From positions 1,178,001 to 1,242,000 of the forward strand of contig NZ_CP133472.1 in the NCBI RefSeq assembly GCF_031191545.1: a DNA stretch of 64,000 nt, written 5' to 3'. Under the pieces are notes generated by a model. That model searched no databases. It worked only from the letters and a program-made list of their open reading frames with translations, and had not been told where the DNA came from. This document shows positions 23,593 to 32,474 of this stretch, in pieces. The stretch comes from Schaalia odontolytica. GTDB taxonomy: Bacteria > Actinomycetota > Actinomycetes > Actinomycetales > Actinomycetaceae. The translations under genes were made by a program, and so were the position numbers. The stretch's first letter is position 1. Every line of letters starts with the position of its first letter.

Positions 23593-24593
23593 TGCCCCGA
23601 CTCACCACGAAAGTCCTGCGCGCCAACGAATTCTGGGTCTTCCTCGTCATCGTGGCGCTCACCCTCGTCATCCAGGTACGCTCTGGACAGTTCTACACGG
23701 CGAACAACCTCGTCGACCTGGCCGGTGCCATGGTCGTTCCCGGCCTCTTCGCCGTCGCCGCGCACCTGGTCCTCGTCTCCGGCGGCATCGACGTGTCATT
23801 CCCGGCGCTGGCCTCCCTCGCGGTCTACGTGACGACGAAGGTCCTCGTCGACAGCGGGTGGAACGGGTCCGTCATCGTGCCCTTCCTGATCGCGGCAGCC
23901 ATCGGAGCACTCCTGGGTGCCTTCAACGGCATCTTCACGTCGAGGCTGACCGTCCCCACGCTCATCATCACCCTGGGCACAGCCAACGTCTTCAACGGCG
24001 TCATGCAGGGCGCCCTCAAATCCGTGCAGATCAACATGATCCCCGAATCCATGCGCTCCTTCGGATCAGCCTCCCTCTTCGTCGCCCGCAACGAAAGCTC
24101 CGGCCTCCAATCATCCATGCCGGTGTCCTTCCTCATCCTCGTCGCCGTCGTCGCAGTCGCCTTCTTCATCACCCGCTACACGATGTTCGGACGCTCCCTC
24201 TTCGCCATCGGCGGCGACGAGAGCGCGGCCGCCCGAGTCGGCTTCAAGGTGCGCGCCACCAAGTTCTGGCTCTACGTCATCGTCGGCATCATCGCCGCCC
24301 TGGCCGGCATGGTCCGCACCTGCTCCATGGGACAGATGCACCCCACCAACCTGCTCGGCATGGAAATGATGGTCATCGCGGCCGTCGTCCTGGGCGGCAC
24401 CGCGATCACCGGCGGCAAGGGCTCCCTCACCGGCGTCATGCTCGGCACGCTGCTCATCGTCATCGTCCAAAACTCCATGATCCTCATGGGAATCCCGACG
24501 TTCTGGCAGGGCTTCGCCCTGGGCCTGCTCATCATCGTGGGAACCGGCGTCTCCGCGCTCCAGGTCATGCGCGCCCGCCGCACCGCACACTAG
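23592..24593 (+). CDS. Sugar ABC transporter permease 1 (operon B)
   Basis: The product has 333 residues and is a CUT2 permease with Leu-Val-Ser-Gly-Gly-Ile-Asp-Val-Ser near residue 62, Ala-Ile-Gly-Gly-Asp-Glu and Leu-Gly-Gly-Thr-Ala-Ile-Thr-Gly-Gly-Lys-Gly near 275. It has eight to ten hydrophobic helices. It pairs with the next gene product and overlaps the ATPase gene by one base. Confidence 0.92.
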   Translation: MPRLTTKVLRANEFWVFLVIVALTLVIQVRSGQFYTANNLVDLAGAMVVPGLFAVAAHLVLVSGGIDVSFPALASLAVYVTTKVLVDSGWNGSVIVPFLIAAAIGALLGAFNGIFTSRLTVPTLIITLGTANVFNGVMQGALKSVQINMIPESMRSFGSASLFVARNESSGLQSSMPVSFLILVAVVAVAFFITRYTMFGRSLFAIGGDESAAARVGFKVRATKFWLYVIVGIIAALAGMVRTCSMGQMHPTNLLGMEMMVIAAVVLGGTAITGGKGSLTGVMLGTLLIVIVQNSMILMGIPTFWQGFALGLLIIVGTGVSALQVMRARRTAH

Positions 24594-24602
24594 GAGGACC
24601 AC

Positions 24603-25649
24603 ATGTCAACGCTTCTCGCCTCCCCGCGCCTCGCTTTCCTCAAAAAGGACAGCTACATGACGCGACTGATCATCGTCTTCCTCCTCCTGCTCATCTTCTT
24701 CGCCGCCGTGCGCCCCGGCCCCTTCTTCGCCGTGCGCACCTGGCAGTCGATGGCCGTCCAATTCCCCGAATTCGGCCTCATGAGCCTGGGCGTCATGTTC
24801 ACCATGTTCACCGCCGGCATCGACCTGTCCGTCGTCGCCATCGCCAACGTCACCTCGATCTGCGCGGCCCTCACGCTGCGCGCCACGCTCGCCGACGCCG
24901 TCACCCCCTCGTCCATGGGGCTCGCCGTCGCCATCGCCCTGGGAGTCGCCCTGGTGGTCGGGGTCGCGTGCGGCCTCATCAACGGCACGCTCGTCGCCGT
25001 CCTGAAGATCCCACCCATCCTCGCCACCCTCGGCACCCTCGAACTCTTCGGCGGCGTCGCCCTCATCCTCACCCAGGGCAAGCCCGTCTCCGGAGTACCA
25101 GCCGCCTTCGGCGCCGCGTTCACCGGGAAGGTGATCGGCCTCGTGCCCATCCCCCTCGTCGTGTTCCTCGTGTGCGCCCTCGTCGCCGGACTCATCGTCG
25201 CCTTCACGGGCTTCGGCACCACGATCCTCATGCTCGGCACCAACGACGCGGCGGCGCGATTCTCCGGCCTGAAAGTCAAGAGCCTGCTGATCCGCACCTA
25301 CGTGCTCTCCGGCGTCATGGCCGCCATGGCTGGCATCGTCATGCTCGCGAACTATAACTCCGCGAAAGCCGACTACGGCGCCTCCTACACGCTGCTCACA
25401 GTCCTCATCGTCGTCCTCGGCGGCGTCAACCCCAACGGAGGCACGGGGCGCCTCTCCGGCGTCCTCCTGTCCATCCTCATGCTCCAGGTCCTCTCCTCGG
25501 GCCTGAACATGTTCCCCAGCATCTCCAACTTCTACAGGCCGCTCATCTGGGGAGGCGTCCTCCTGCTCGTTATCTGCATGAACGAGGGCGTCTTCTCCTT
25601 CACCAAACTGCGCAGAATCACGAAAGGACACTCCCATGCTGACAGTTAA
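24603..25649 (+). CDS. Sugar ABC transporter permease 2 (operon B)
   Basis: The product has 348 residues from an ATG with a strong AGGAGG site; an in-frame ATG 18 codons later (24657) is possible. The CUT2 motif Phe-Thr-Ala-Gly-Ile-Asp-Leu-Ser is near residue 72 and Val-Leu-Gly-Gly-Val-Asn-Pro-Asn-Gly-Gly near 275, matching permease 2 of operon A. Its 3' end overlaps the isomerase gene by 14 bp. Confidence 0.92.
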   Translation: MSTLLASPRLAFLKKDSYMTRLIIVFLLLLIFFAAVRPGPFFAVRTWQSMAVQFPEFGLMSLGVMFTMFTAGIDLSVVAIANVTSICAALTLRATLADAVTPSSMGLAVAIALGVALVVGVACGLINGTLVAVLKIPPILATLGTLELFGGVALILTQGKPVSGVPAAFGAAFTGKVIGLVPIPLVVFLVCALVAGLIVAFTGFGTTILMLGTNDAAARFSGLKVKSLLIRTYVLSGVMAAMAGIVMLANYNSAKADYGASYTLLTVLIVVLGGVNPNGGTGRLSGVLLSILMLQVLSSGLNMFPSISNFYRPLIWGGVLLLVICMNEGVFSFTKLRRITKGHSHADS

Positions 25650-26199
25650 AGACAAGCACGTCGTCGTCGGCGCCGACTTCGCCGGGCACCCCCTCAAGGA
25701 AGCCGTCAAGGCCCACCTGGAGGAGAGGGGCTGGACGGTCACCGACCTGACGCCCGACGCCGAGACCGCGCCCATGTACCACCGCGTCGGCTTCATGCTC
25801 GGCGCGCAGATCGCCGAAGGCAAGTTCGAGCGGGCCCTCGCGTTCTGCGGTACCGGCATGGGTATCCACATCGCCGCCTCCAAGTGCCCCCACGTGCACG
25901 CGGCCGTGTGCGAATCAGTGCCCGCCGCGCGGCGCTGCGCGGCCGCCAACAACGCGAACCTGCTCGCCATGGGCGCCTTCTACGTCGCCCCGCGCACCGC
26001 GATGGCCATGGCCGACGCCTTCCTCGAGTCCTCCCTAGGCTCCGGGTACGAGGACTGGGACGGTTTCTACGAGTACCACCGCATCGGCTACGACGAATGC
26101 GAAAACTTCGACTACGAGGCCTACAGGGCCAACGGCTTCGAGGTCGTCAACCCGGGAAGCGCGGTGCTGGCCGAGCAGCCGAAGGGGCTTGCGTACTGA
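25636..26199 (+). CDS. RpiB/LacAB-family sugar-phosphate isomerase
   Basis: The product has 187 residues. Gly-Ala-Asp-Phe-Ala-Gly-His (residues 12-18) and Phe-Cys-Gly-Thr-Gly-Met-Gly-Ile (Cys71 as predicted catalytic base) are the family signature. Later segments (Ala-Asn-Asn-Ala-Asn-Leu-Leu-Ala-Met-Gly) line the active site. It is longer than RpiB (~150 residues) because of a Tyr/Glu/Asp-rich C-terminal extension. RpiB relatives isomerise erythrulose phosphates in polyol/tetrulose pathways (established for mycobacterial EryC/DerI types). With DhaK/DhaL upstream, erythrulose-phosphate isomerisation is a reasonable inference; ribose- or allose-phosphate is an alternative. Confidence 0.85.
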   Translation: MLTVKDKHVVVGADFAGHPLKEAVKAHLEERGWTVTDLTPDAETAPMYHRVGFMLGAQIAEGKFERALAFCGTGMGIHIAASKCPHVHAAVCESVPAARRCAAANNANLLAMGAFYVAPRTAMAMADAFLESSLGSGYEDWDGFYEYHRIGYDECENFDYEAYRANGFEVVNPGSAVLAEQPKGLAY

Positions 26200-26209
26200 C
26201 GCGGCGGGT

Positions 26210-26239
26210 GTGGCCCCCTACCGACAGGCGGGGGGCCAC
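26210..26239. terminator. Bidirectional terminator hairpin
   Basis: GTGGCCCCC and GGGGGCCAC form a 9-bp stem with a 12-base loop in the 45-bp gap between two convergent genes, so it can serve both. Confidence 0.65.
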
Positions 26240-26244
26240 GCGCC

Positions 26245-27354
26245 TTAGCGCGTCGGATGAGCCGTCGACTCTCGGATCGTGAGCACCGGATTGAAGGTGA
26301 GGTGCCGTGCCGGCGTATCGGTGCCGGACAGAAGAAGCTCGGCAGCTGCCGTGCCCAGTTCGTCCATGGGCTGGCGAATCGTTGTCAGCGGCACAGGCAT
26401 CTGCGCGGCCAAGGGGATGTCATCGAAACCGATGACGGAGACGTCGGTGGGGATGGTCCAGCCACTGACTCGCAGATACGACATCACCCCCATTGCCAGG
26501 AGGTCGTTCGCACAGAAAATGGCTGTCGGAGCTGTCCCGTCGGTCGCTTGCAATGCCTGTGAGACGCTGTTTTCAGCGGCGCAGTGCCCTGCCTGGGCGG
26601 TGTACGCCGTGGCATTGAGGACTGTGAGCCGGACATTGTCAGCACCGGTGAGCTGCTGCCAGTGCGCGAGGGCGTCCTCAACGCCCGCAAGGCGTTGAGC
26701 CGATTGGCGCATGTCGGCGGGGCCGTTGAGAAAGCAGATGCGACGGTGCCCCAGTGCCAGCAGGTGTTCAATGGCTAGCGCCGCCCCCGCCCGGTCGTCA
26801 ATGGACACCGAAGGTATCCCCTCGGGTGCGTTGGCGGCATCGAAGAGCACGACCGGAGTTCCTTCCGCAGCCAGGCGCGTTGCGGCCTCGTGTGTGCAGT
26901 CCGCCGGGGTGAGGAGCACTCCGCGTACTGCCTGCCTTCCCAGCGCCTCTAGCAGCTCGCGCTCCTCCTGCACGGAGGCGTGCGTGGAAGACAGCGTCAT
27001 GATGTAGCCCTCGCGCGATAGCACGCGCTCCATGGCAGCAGCAGCCTCCATGAAGAACGGGTTCGTCAGGTCGAAGACCGCCACACCTACGAGCGGCGAG
27101 GTCCCCCGCCGCAGGGCCTGTGCGGTTGGATTGGGCTTGTAGCCGAGCTGTGCAATCGCTGCCTCGACGCGCTCACGCACGTCGGGGCGCACGCTGTCGC
27201 GCCGGTTAATGACGTTAGACACGGAGCCGACGCTCACGCCCGCAAGAGCGGCGACGTCTTTGACGCCGGGGGCTTTGCGGGGTACTGAGGGGGACGAGGC
27301 AGTGGTTGCGTCCTGGGGACTCGTGCCCTCTGGGGTGCGGCGGGGCGGCGTCAT
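26245..27354 (-). CDS. LacI-family regulator of the rhamnose genes
   Basis: The product has 369 residues from ATG 27354; an in-frame ATG at 27402 would place the operator inside the gene, so the shorter form is chosen. A ~28-residue Pro/Thr tail precedes the LacI helix-turn-helix (Val-Lys-Asp-Val-Ala-Ala-Leu-Ala-Gly-Val-Ser-Val-Gly-Ser-Val-Ser-Asn-Val), then the hinge and a periplasmic-binding-like effector domain (Val-Gly-Val-Ala-Val-Phe-Asp-Leu; Ile-Gly-Phe-Asp-Asp-Ile). It is divergent from the rhamnose transporter operon. Sites of LacI symmetry (TGAAACGTTTCA type) lie in front of it and of three rhamnose transcription units, so it is very likely their repressor. Confidence 0.92.
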   Translation of the reverse strand: MTPPRRTPEGTSPQDATTASSPSVPRKAPGVKDVAALAGVSVGSVSNVINRRDSVRPDVRERVEAAIAQLGYKPNPTAQALRRGTSPLVGVAVFDLTNPFFMEAAAAMERVLSREGYIMTLSSTHASVQEERELLEALGRQAVRGVLLTPADCTHEAATRLAAEGTPVVLFDAANAPEGIPSVSIDDRAGAALAIEHLLALGHRRICFLNGPADMRQSAQRLAGVEDALAHWQQLTGADNVRLTVLNATAYTAQAGHCAAENSVSQALQATDGTAPTAIFCANDLLAMGVMSYLRVSGWTIPTDVSVIGFDDIPLAAQMPVPLTTIRQPMDELGTAAAELLLSGTDTPARHLTFNPVLTIRESTAHPTR

Positions 27355-27379
27355 GGTAGCTCTTTCGGGAACTCGAGTG

Positions 27380-27392
27380 ATGAAACGTTCAT
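27380..27392. promoter_or_regulatory. LacI-type operator at the regulator gene
   Basis: ATGAAACGTTCAT lies 26 bp upstream of the LacI-type start. It is the same family as the three 12-bp sites downstream but one base shorter in the right half, so possibly weaker. It suggests autoregulation. Confidence 0.6.
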
Positions 27393-27458
27393 ATTGTGGC
27401 ACCTCCGAGTAGGTTTCCGCTTCAATTTTCCAGGCAAGTTCAAGGCTTCCCTATAGAG

Positions 27459-27510
27459 TTGACATGCATATTGTCGTGTGGCACACTTTCTATCTATCTG
27501 AATCGTTTCA
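27459..27510 (+). promoter_or_regulatory. Promoter region and operator of the rhamnose transporter operon
   Basis: TTGACA (27459-27464) resembles a -35 box; the -10 box is not clear. TGAATCGTTTCA (27499-27510) is a LacI-type operator 24 bp before the ATPase start, placed to block initiation or early elongation. Confidence 0.6.
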
Positions 27511-27533
27511 TTCCTCGACGAAGAGGTGACCAC

Positions 27534-29048
27534 ATGACACGAGAAGCTGAAAGGCCAGTTGTCTCGCTCCAGCATGCCGTGAAGAAGTTCGGCTCCTTCA
27601 CCGCGATGTCTGATGGGCGCATCGAGCTGTATCCGCACCGCATTCACGCCCTGGCCGGCGAAAACGGTGCGGGTAAGTCGACGCTCGTGAAGGTGCTCGC
27701 CGGCATTCACCAGCCAAACTCCGGAGAGTTTTTCGTTGATGGCCAGCCGGTGCGCTTCAAGACCCCCGCGGAATCGAAGGCCGCCGGAATCTCCGTGATC
27801 TACCAGGAGCCCACGCTGTTCCCCGACCTGACGGTCGCCGAGAACATCTACGTGGGCCGACAGCCCAGGGGACGCCTTGGCCTCATCGATCACGCGGCCA
27901 TGAAGCGCGACGCCCAAGAGCTCTTCGACCGCCTCGAAGTGCCGATCGACCCCTCGCAGTTGGCTGACGGACTGTCGATCGCGGATCAGCAGATCATCGA
28001 AATCGCTAAGGCGATCTCGCTGGACGCCAAGGTTCTCATCATGGATGAACCGACGGCCGCTCTGTCGGGGCACGAAGTCGACCGTCTCTTCTCCGTGGCG
28101 CGCTCACTGCGCGACAAGGGAGCCTCCCTCATGTTCATCTCGCACAGGATGGAAGAAATCTTCGACCTGTGCGACGACGTGACGATCATGCGCGACGGCG
28201 CCTACGTGTCGACCCGTGACCTGGAGGGAACCACGAAGGCTCAGCTCGTGCGAGACATGGTCGGCCGCGACGTCGATCAGCTCTTCCCCAAGCTGGATGC
28301 GCAGATCGGCGATCCGGTCCTGAGAGTCGAAGGACTCACCCGCTACGGAGCCTTCAAAGACGTGAGCTTCGAGGTCCGCAGCGGAGAAATCCTTGGACTG
28401 GCAGGCCTCGTCGGCGCTGGCCGCTCCGAGGTCGTGCGAACGATCATGGGCATCGACAAAGCGGACGGCGGCACAGTGACCGCCTTCGGCAAGTCCCTGA
28501 AGCTCGGTGACACGGTGGGAGCAATCCGAGCCGGCCTCGCCTTCGTCCCCGAAGACAGGCGCAAGCAAGGTCTCGTCATGGACCTGTCCGTCGCCCGCAA
28601 CACGGCCCTCACGCTGCGCAGCAAACTCGCTCGCTGCGGACTCATCAACTCGCGGACTGAGCGAGCGGTCGCACGGGAATGGTCCACAAACCTCGAAGTG
28701 AAGACGGCCACCCAGGACACCCCCGTGTCCGCGCTGTCGGGTGGCAACCAGCAGAAGGTCGTCTTGGCGAAATGGCTCGCCACCGATCCCAAGATCCTCA
28801 TCGTTGATGAGCCGACCCGCGGCATCGATGTGGGAACCAAGTCTGAGGTGCACCGACTGATCTCCACCCTCGCCACCAGGGGAGTCGCCGTCATCATGAT
28901 CTCCTCGGAACTACCCGAGGTGCTCGGCATGGCAGATCGCGTCCTCGTCATGTGCGAAGGCCGTATCACCGGCGAATTCACCAGAGAAGAAGCCACAGCT
29001 GACTCCATTATGACGGCGGCAACCGACCACGAAAAGGCCGCATCATGA
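27534..29048 (+). CDS. Rhamnose-type ABC transporter ATPase (RhaT of CUT2 systems)
   Basis: The product has 504 residues. It has two nucleotide-binding domains: Gly-Glu-Asn-Gly-Ala-Gly-Lys-Ser-Thr near 42-50, signature Leu-Ser-Ile-Ala-Asp-Gln-Gln, Met-Asp-Glu-Pro-Thr; the second with Leu-Val-Gly-Ala-Gly-Arg-Ser, Leu-Ser-Gly-Gly-Asn-Gln-Gln and a normal Val-Asp-Glu-Pro-Thr-Arg-Gly-Ile-Asp Walker B near 421. It is first in an operon with two permeases and a binding protein, directly upstream of the rhamnose catabolic genes under the same operator type. Uptake of L-rhamnose is inferred from that context. It overlaps the next gene by ATGA. Confidence 0.92.
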   Translation: MTREAERPVVSLQHAVKKFGSFTAMSDGRIELYPHRIHALAGENGAGKSTLVKVLAGIHQPNSGEFFVDGQPVRFKTPAESKAAGISVIYQEPTLFPDLTVAENIYVGRQPRGRLGLIDHAAMKRDAQELFDRLEVPIDPSQLADGLSIADQQIIEIAKAISLDAKVLIMDEPTAALSGHEVDRLFSVARSLRDKGASLMFISHRMEEIFDLCDDVTIMRDGAYVSTRDLEGTTKAQLVRDMVGRDVDQLFPKLDAQIGDPVLRVEGLTRYGAFKDVSFEVRSGEILGLAGLVGAGRSEVVRTIMGIDKADGGTVTAFGKSLKLGDTVGAIRAGLAFVPEDRRKQGLVMDLSVARNTALTLRSKLARCGLINSRTERAVAREWSTNLEVKTATQDTPVSALSGGNQQKVVLAKWLATDPKILIVDEPTRGIDVGTKSEVHRLISTLATRGVAVIMISSELPEVLGMADRVLVMCEGRITGEFTREEATADSIMTAATDHEKAAS

Positions 29049-30127
29049 CCACGACCCTGACTCCTCCCTCCCGCATCCACGGATCCGCGCCGGTGAGCCG
29101 AGAGCCAGCCAGCTCCTCGTCTGTGACCAAGGTGCACCCCGCATCGAAGCTGAGCTCTCTCCTGTCCATGCGAGAGCTCCCGGTGATCGCGGCCCTCATT
29201 GCCCTGGTCCTGTTGACGTGGGTGATGAACCCGCGCTTCCTCTCCGCCCAGGGAGTGCGCGACCTCTTCCTCAACGCGACGATCGCCATGCTGATGGCCG
29301 CCGGACAGTCCCTCATCATTCAATCCGAAGGCGTCGACCTCTCAGTCGGTTCCATCCTCGGGTGCACGGCCTTCGCCACGGGCTTCCTGTTCGCGGCTAA
29401 CCCCGGACTGCCCATTGTCGTCGTCTTCATCGCAGGAATCGTTCTGGGGGCACTGCTCGGAGCGCTCAATGGACTGCTCGTCACGCAGGCGAGAGTCCCC
29501 GCAATGGTCATTACCCTGGGCACTCTCTACGTTTTCCGAGGAGGACTGAACTGGTGGGCAGGATCCACCCAGTACTTCGCCGGTGACCGCCCCCAGGCCT
29601 TCGGTGACCTGGGTGTCGCGACGATCGGTGGCTTCCCGCTGCTCACTCTTCTGGCGGTCATCGTTATCGTGATCGTCTCGCTCTACCAGCGCTACGCCCG
29701 ATCCGGACGCGACCTCTACGCGATCGGCTCCGACCGTACAGCCGCAGCCGTCTACGGTATCCCCGTAGCCAAGCGCGTTTTTATGGCCTTCGTCGTCAAC
29801 GGCGCGCTTGTTGGACTCGGTGGCGTCCTCTACGCCTCCCGCTTTAACTCTGTCGGTGCAACGACGGGCGCAGGCATGGAACTTGACATCGTTGCCGCGT
29901 GCGTCGTCGGCGGCGTTGCAATGACCGGCGGTGTTGGAACCGCCTACGGAGCCGCCATCGGTGCGCTCCTCCTGACCACCATGACGTCCGCGCTTACAGC
30001 TGTCGGCGTCGACAAATTCTGGCAAAAGGCCGTCGTTGGTGCGCTCATCCTCATCGCGATCGTCGTTGACCGAGTCAGCTCAATGCGCCGCCACGAGGCG
30101 CTGCGCAAGAAGGGAGTGGATCGCTGA
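29045..30127 (+). CDS. Rhamnose-type ABC transporter permease 1
   Basis: The product has 360 residues: a ~40-residue cytoplasmic Ser/Pro-rich tail, then eight to ten membrane helices with Ile-Gln-Ser-Glu-Gly-Val-Asp-Leu-Ser-Val-Gly near residue 97 and Val-Gly-Gly-Val-Ala-Met-Thr-Gly-Gly-Val-Gly near 290, typical of CUT2 permeases. It is equivalent to RhaP/RhaQ of the rhizobial rhamnose transporter. It shares ATGA with the ATPase gene and one base with the next permease gene. Confidence 0.92.
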   Translation: MTTTLTPPSRIHGSAPVSREPASSSSVTKVHPASKLSSLLSMRELPVIAALIALVLLTWVMNPRFLSAQGVRDLFLNATIAMLMAAGQSLIIQSEGVDLSVGSILGCTAFATGFLFAANPGLPIVVVFIAGIVLGALLGALNGLLVTQARVPAMVITLGTLYVFRGGLNWWAGSTQYFAGDRPQAFGDLGVATIGGFPLLTLLAVIVIVIVSLYQRYARSGRDLYAIGSDRTAAAVYGIPVAKRVFMAFVVNGALVGLGGVLYASRFNSVGATTGAGMELDIVAACVVGGVAMTGGVGTAYGAAIGALLLTTMTSALTAVGVDKFWQKAVVGALILIAIVVDRVSSMRRHEALRKKGVDR

Positions 30128-31179
30128 TGAGCACCGCGACTCAGACCTCGTCACGTAACCTCATGGCTTCGATTCGACGCGTGTTCTCCTCGCGAGACTC
30201 GCACATGACCCTCATCCTCATCCTCGCCATTGCAGTCGCGACCATCCTCATCCCGAGGTTCACCCAGCCTCGCACGCTCACGTTCCTCACCCTGGACGTG
30301 ACGGCGACGCTCCTCATGGCCCTGCCCATGACCCTCGTCATGATCAACGCCGACATCGACCTGTCCGTCGCCTCGACCGCCGGCCTTGTCAGCGCATCCT
30401 TCGGAGTTCTCGTCCAGTCGGGCGTCGGATTCCGGGCGAGCATCGCGATCTGCCTCCTCATCGGCCTGGTGTGCGGCCTCGTCAATGCATTCATGACCGC
30501 CTATGTGGGACTGCCGGCGCTCGCGGTCACGATCGGTACGCTCGCGCTGTATCGAGGCCTCGCCCTCGTCGTCATCGGCGACCAGTCGATCTCCGACTTC
30601 CCGGAGTGGGCAACCTCCGCGGTCACCGGATCGTTTGGGTCCACGGGCATCCCCTACATGGCAATCCCCGTCATCCTGTTCGTCATTCTCTTCTGGCTCC
30701 TGCTGCACAAGACCCCGTACGGTCGAGGCGTCTTCGCGCTCGGCTACTCAAAGCAGGCCGCGGAATTCGTCGGTATCAACACCAAGCGTTCCCGCGTCAT
30801 CGCCCTGACTCTGTCGGGGCTCATGGCAGCACTGGCAGGCATCTACTGGACGCTGCGTTACTCCGCGGCGAAGGCCGACAACGTCGAGGGCCTCGAGCTC
30901 GTCGTCATCGCCGCCGTTGTCTTCGGTGGGGTCAGCGTCTTCGGCGGCCGAGGCTCGATCTGGGGCAGTGTGTGCGGTGTCCTGACGATCGGTGTTCTCA
31001 ACTACGCGCTGCGCCTCAACCGAATTCCCGAAGTCATCCTGGTTCTGGTCACGGGCTTGCTCCTGATCGGTTCCGTCGTCGCGCCATCGCTGGTGGATGC
31101 CGTCCGCCAACGTCTGGCACATCGAGCTGATGCGCGTACCCCTCGCGTCAGCGTCGCACCGGGCGCGGCGAGCGCCTAA
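30127..31179 (+). CDS. Rhamnose-type ABC transporter permease 2
   Basis: The product has 350 residues and is a CUT2 permease with Met-Ile-Asn-Ala-Asp-Ile-Asp-Leu-Ser near residue 75 and Val-Phe-Gly-Gly-Val-Ser-Val-Phe-Gly-Gly-Arg-Gly near 270. It forms the channel with permease 1. Its ATG overlaps the previous stop codon by one base. The binding-protein gene follows after 67 bp. Confidence 0.92.
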   Translation: MSTATQTSSRNLMASIRRVFSSRDSHMTLILILAIAVATILIPRFTQPRTLTFLTLDVTATLLMALPMTLVMINADIDLSVASTAGLVSASFGVLVQSGVGFRASIAICLLIGLVCGLVNAFMTAYVGLPALAVTIGTLALYRGLALVVIGDQSISDFPEWATSAVTGSFGSTGIPYMAIPVILFVILFWLLLHKTPYGRGVFALGYSKQAAEFVGINTKRSRVIALTLSGLMAALAGIYWTLRYSAAKADNVEGLELVVIAAVVFGGVSVFGGRGSIWGSVCGVLTIGVLNYALRLNRIPEVILVLVTGLLLIGSVVAPSLVDAVRQRLAHRADARTPRVSVAPGAASA

Positions 31180-31246
31180 CAATCCCACAACGAGGGGCAC
31201 CACGCCCCCGCAACAGGGCGCGTGCGCCCGAAAGGAAAAGACAACG

Positions 31247-32314
31247 ATGTCTCACATGAAGAAAGGTGTGGCCGCTCTCGGCGCACTCACGCTGGCCTCG
31301 GCCCTCCTGATGTCCGCCTGCGGCGGTGGAACGTCGACGCAGGGCAGTGAGTCCAGCTCCGGCGGCGATGCCTCCGGTTCGTACGATGTTTCATCCCAGT
31401 CGATCACGTTCATCCCCAAGCAGCTGAACAACCCCTTCTCCGACGTCATGCTCGGCGGCGGCAAGAACGCTGCGGGTGAGATCGGCTTCGCCGAGGTCAA
31501 CGTCGTTGGCCCGCTCGAGGCGTCCTCCTCCTCGCAGGTCTCCTTCATCAACTCCGAGGTGCAGGCGGGCACGAATGTCCTCGTGATCGCCGCGAATGAC
31601 CCCGATGCCGTGTGCCCGGCGCTTCAGGATGCACGTAAGGCTGGTACAAAGGTCGTCACCTTCGACTCCGACAGCGCGGCCGATTGCCGAGACCTGTTCA
31701 TCAACCAGGTTGAGTCCAAGCAGGTTGCGATCACCATGCTCGACATGGTCTCCGACCAGATCGGCGGTTCCGGTAAGGTAGCCATCCTCTCTGCGACGGC
31801 AAACGCCGCCAACCAGAACGCGTGGATCAAGTTCATGGAGGATGAGATCGCTTCGAACGACAAGTACAAGGGCATTGAGATCGTCGCGAAGGTCTATGGC
31901 GACGACGATGACACGAAGTCGTTCCAGGAGGCACAGGGCCTGCTCCAGGCTCACCCCGACCTCAACGCGATCGTCTCGCCGACCACCGTCGGCATCGCCG
32001 CCACAGCGCGCTACCTGTCAACCTCCGACTACAAGGGCAAGGTCGTTCTGACCGGCCTGGGCCTGCCCAACGAAATGCGTTCCTTCGTGAAGGATGGGAC
32101 CGTCAAGGAGTTCGCCCTGTGGGATCCCGCCCAGCTCGGATACGTGGCCGCGTACGCGGGTGCGGCGCTCGATAGTGGCGCAATTAAGGGCGAGGTAGGG
32201 GAGAAGTTCACTGCCGGAAACCTCGGTGAGCGCACAATCGGCGAGAACAAGACCGTCGTCGTCGGTGACCCCGTGCGCTTCAATGCGGATAACATCGACA
32301 AGTACGACTTCTGA
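31247..32314 (+). CDS. Rhamnose-type ABC transporter binding lipoprotein (RhaS of CUT2 systems)
   Basis: The product has 355 residues from the ATG behind GAAAGGAAAAG; a second in-frame ATG follows three codons later. The signal peptide ends at the lipobox Met-Ser-Ala-Cys, followed by a Gly/Ser linker and a type 1 periplasmic-binding domain (Phe-Ile-Pro-Lys-Gln-Leu-Asn-Asn-Pro-Phe; Val-Ile-Ala-Ala-Asn-Asp-Pro-Asp; Trp-Asp-Pro-Ala-Gln-Leu). This resembles the RhaS group. Unlike operons A and B, the binding-protein gene is last in the transport operon. A strong hairpin follows. Confidence 0.9.
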   Translation: MSHMKKGVAALGALTLASALLMSACGGGTSTQGSESSSGGDASGSYDVSSQSITFIPKQLNNPFSDVMLGGGKNAAGEIGFAEVNVVGPLEASSSSQVSFINSEVQAGTNVLVIAANDPDAVCPALQDARKAGTKVVTFDSDSAADCRDLFINQVESKQVAITMLDMVSDQIGGSGKVAILSATANAANQNAWIKFMEDEIASNDKYKGIEIVAKVYGDDDDTKSFQEAQGLLQAHPDLNAIVSPTTVGIAATARYLSTSDYKGKVVLTGLGLPNEMRSFVKDGTVKEFALWDPAQLGYVAAYAGAALDSGAIKGEVGEKFTAGNLGERTIGENKTVVVGDPVRFNADNIDKYDF

Positions 32315-32327
32315 CGTCGTCTCCGAC

Positions 32328-32364
32328 GGGGTTGGTGGGCGCACTCGTTGTGCCCACCAACCCC
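32328..32364 (+). terminator. Hairpin after the rhamnose binding-protein gene
   Basis: GGGGTTGGTGGGC and GCCCACCAACCCC form a perfect 13-bp stem with an 11-base loop, 14 bp past the stop codon. It ends the transport operon just before the next promoter. Confidence 0.7.
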
Positions 32365-32405
32365 GCCTTCATGCCGTGAATCGCCTGTCATGTGTAGCAC
32401 CCTGC

Positions 32406-32434
32406 TTGCTAAATGAAACGATTCACATTAAAAT
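32406..32434 (+). promoter_or_regulatory. Promoter and operator of the rhamnose catabolic operon
   Basis: TTGCTA (32406-32411) and TAAAAT (32429-32434) are spaced exactly 17 bp. The LacI-type operator TGAAACGATTCA (32414-32425) sits inside the spacer, so regulator and polymerase cannot bind together. Confidence 0.75.
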
Positions 32435-32474
32435 AGACACAACCAATTCCCGTTCAATGATGAAGGGATTTCCC

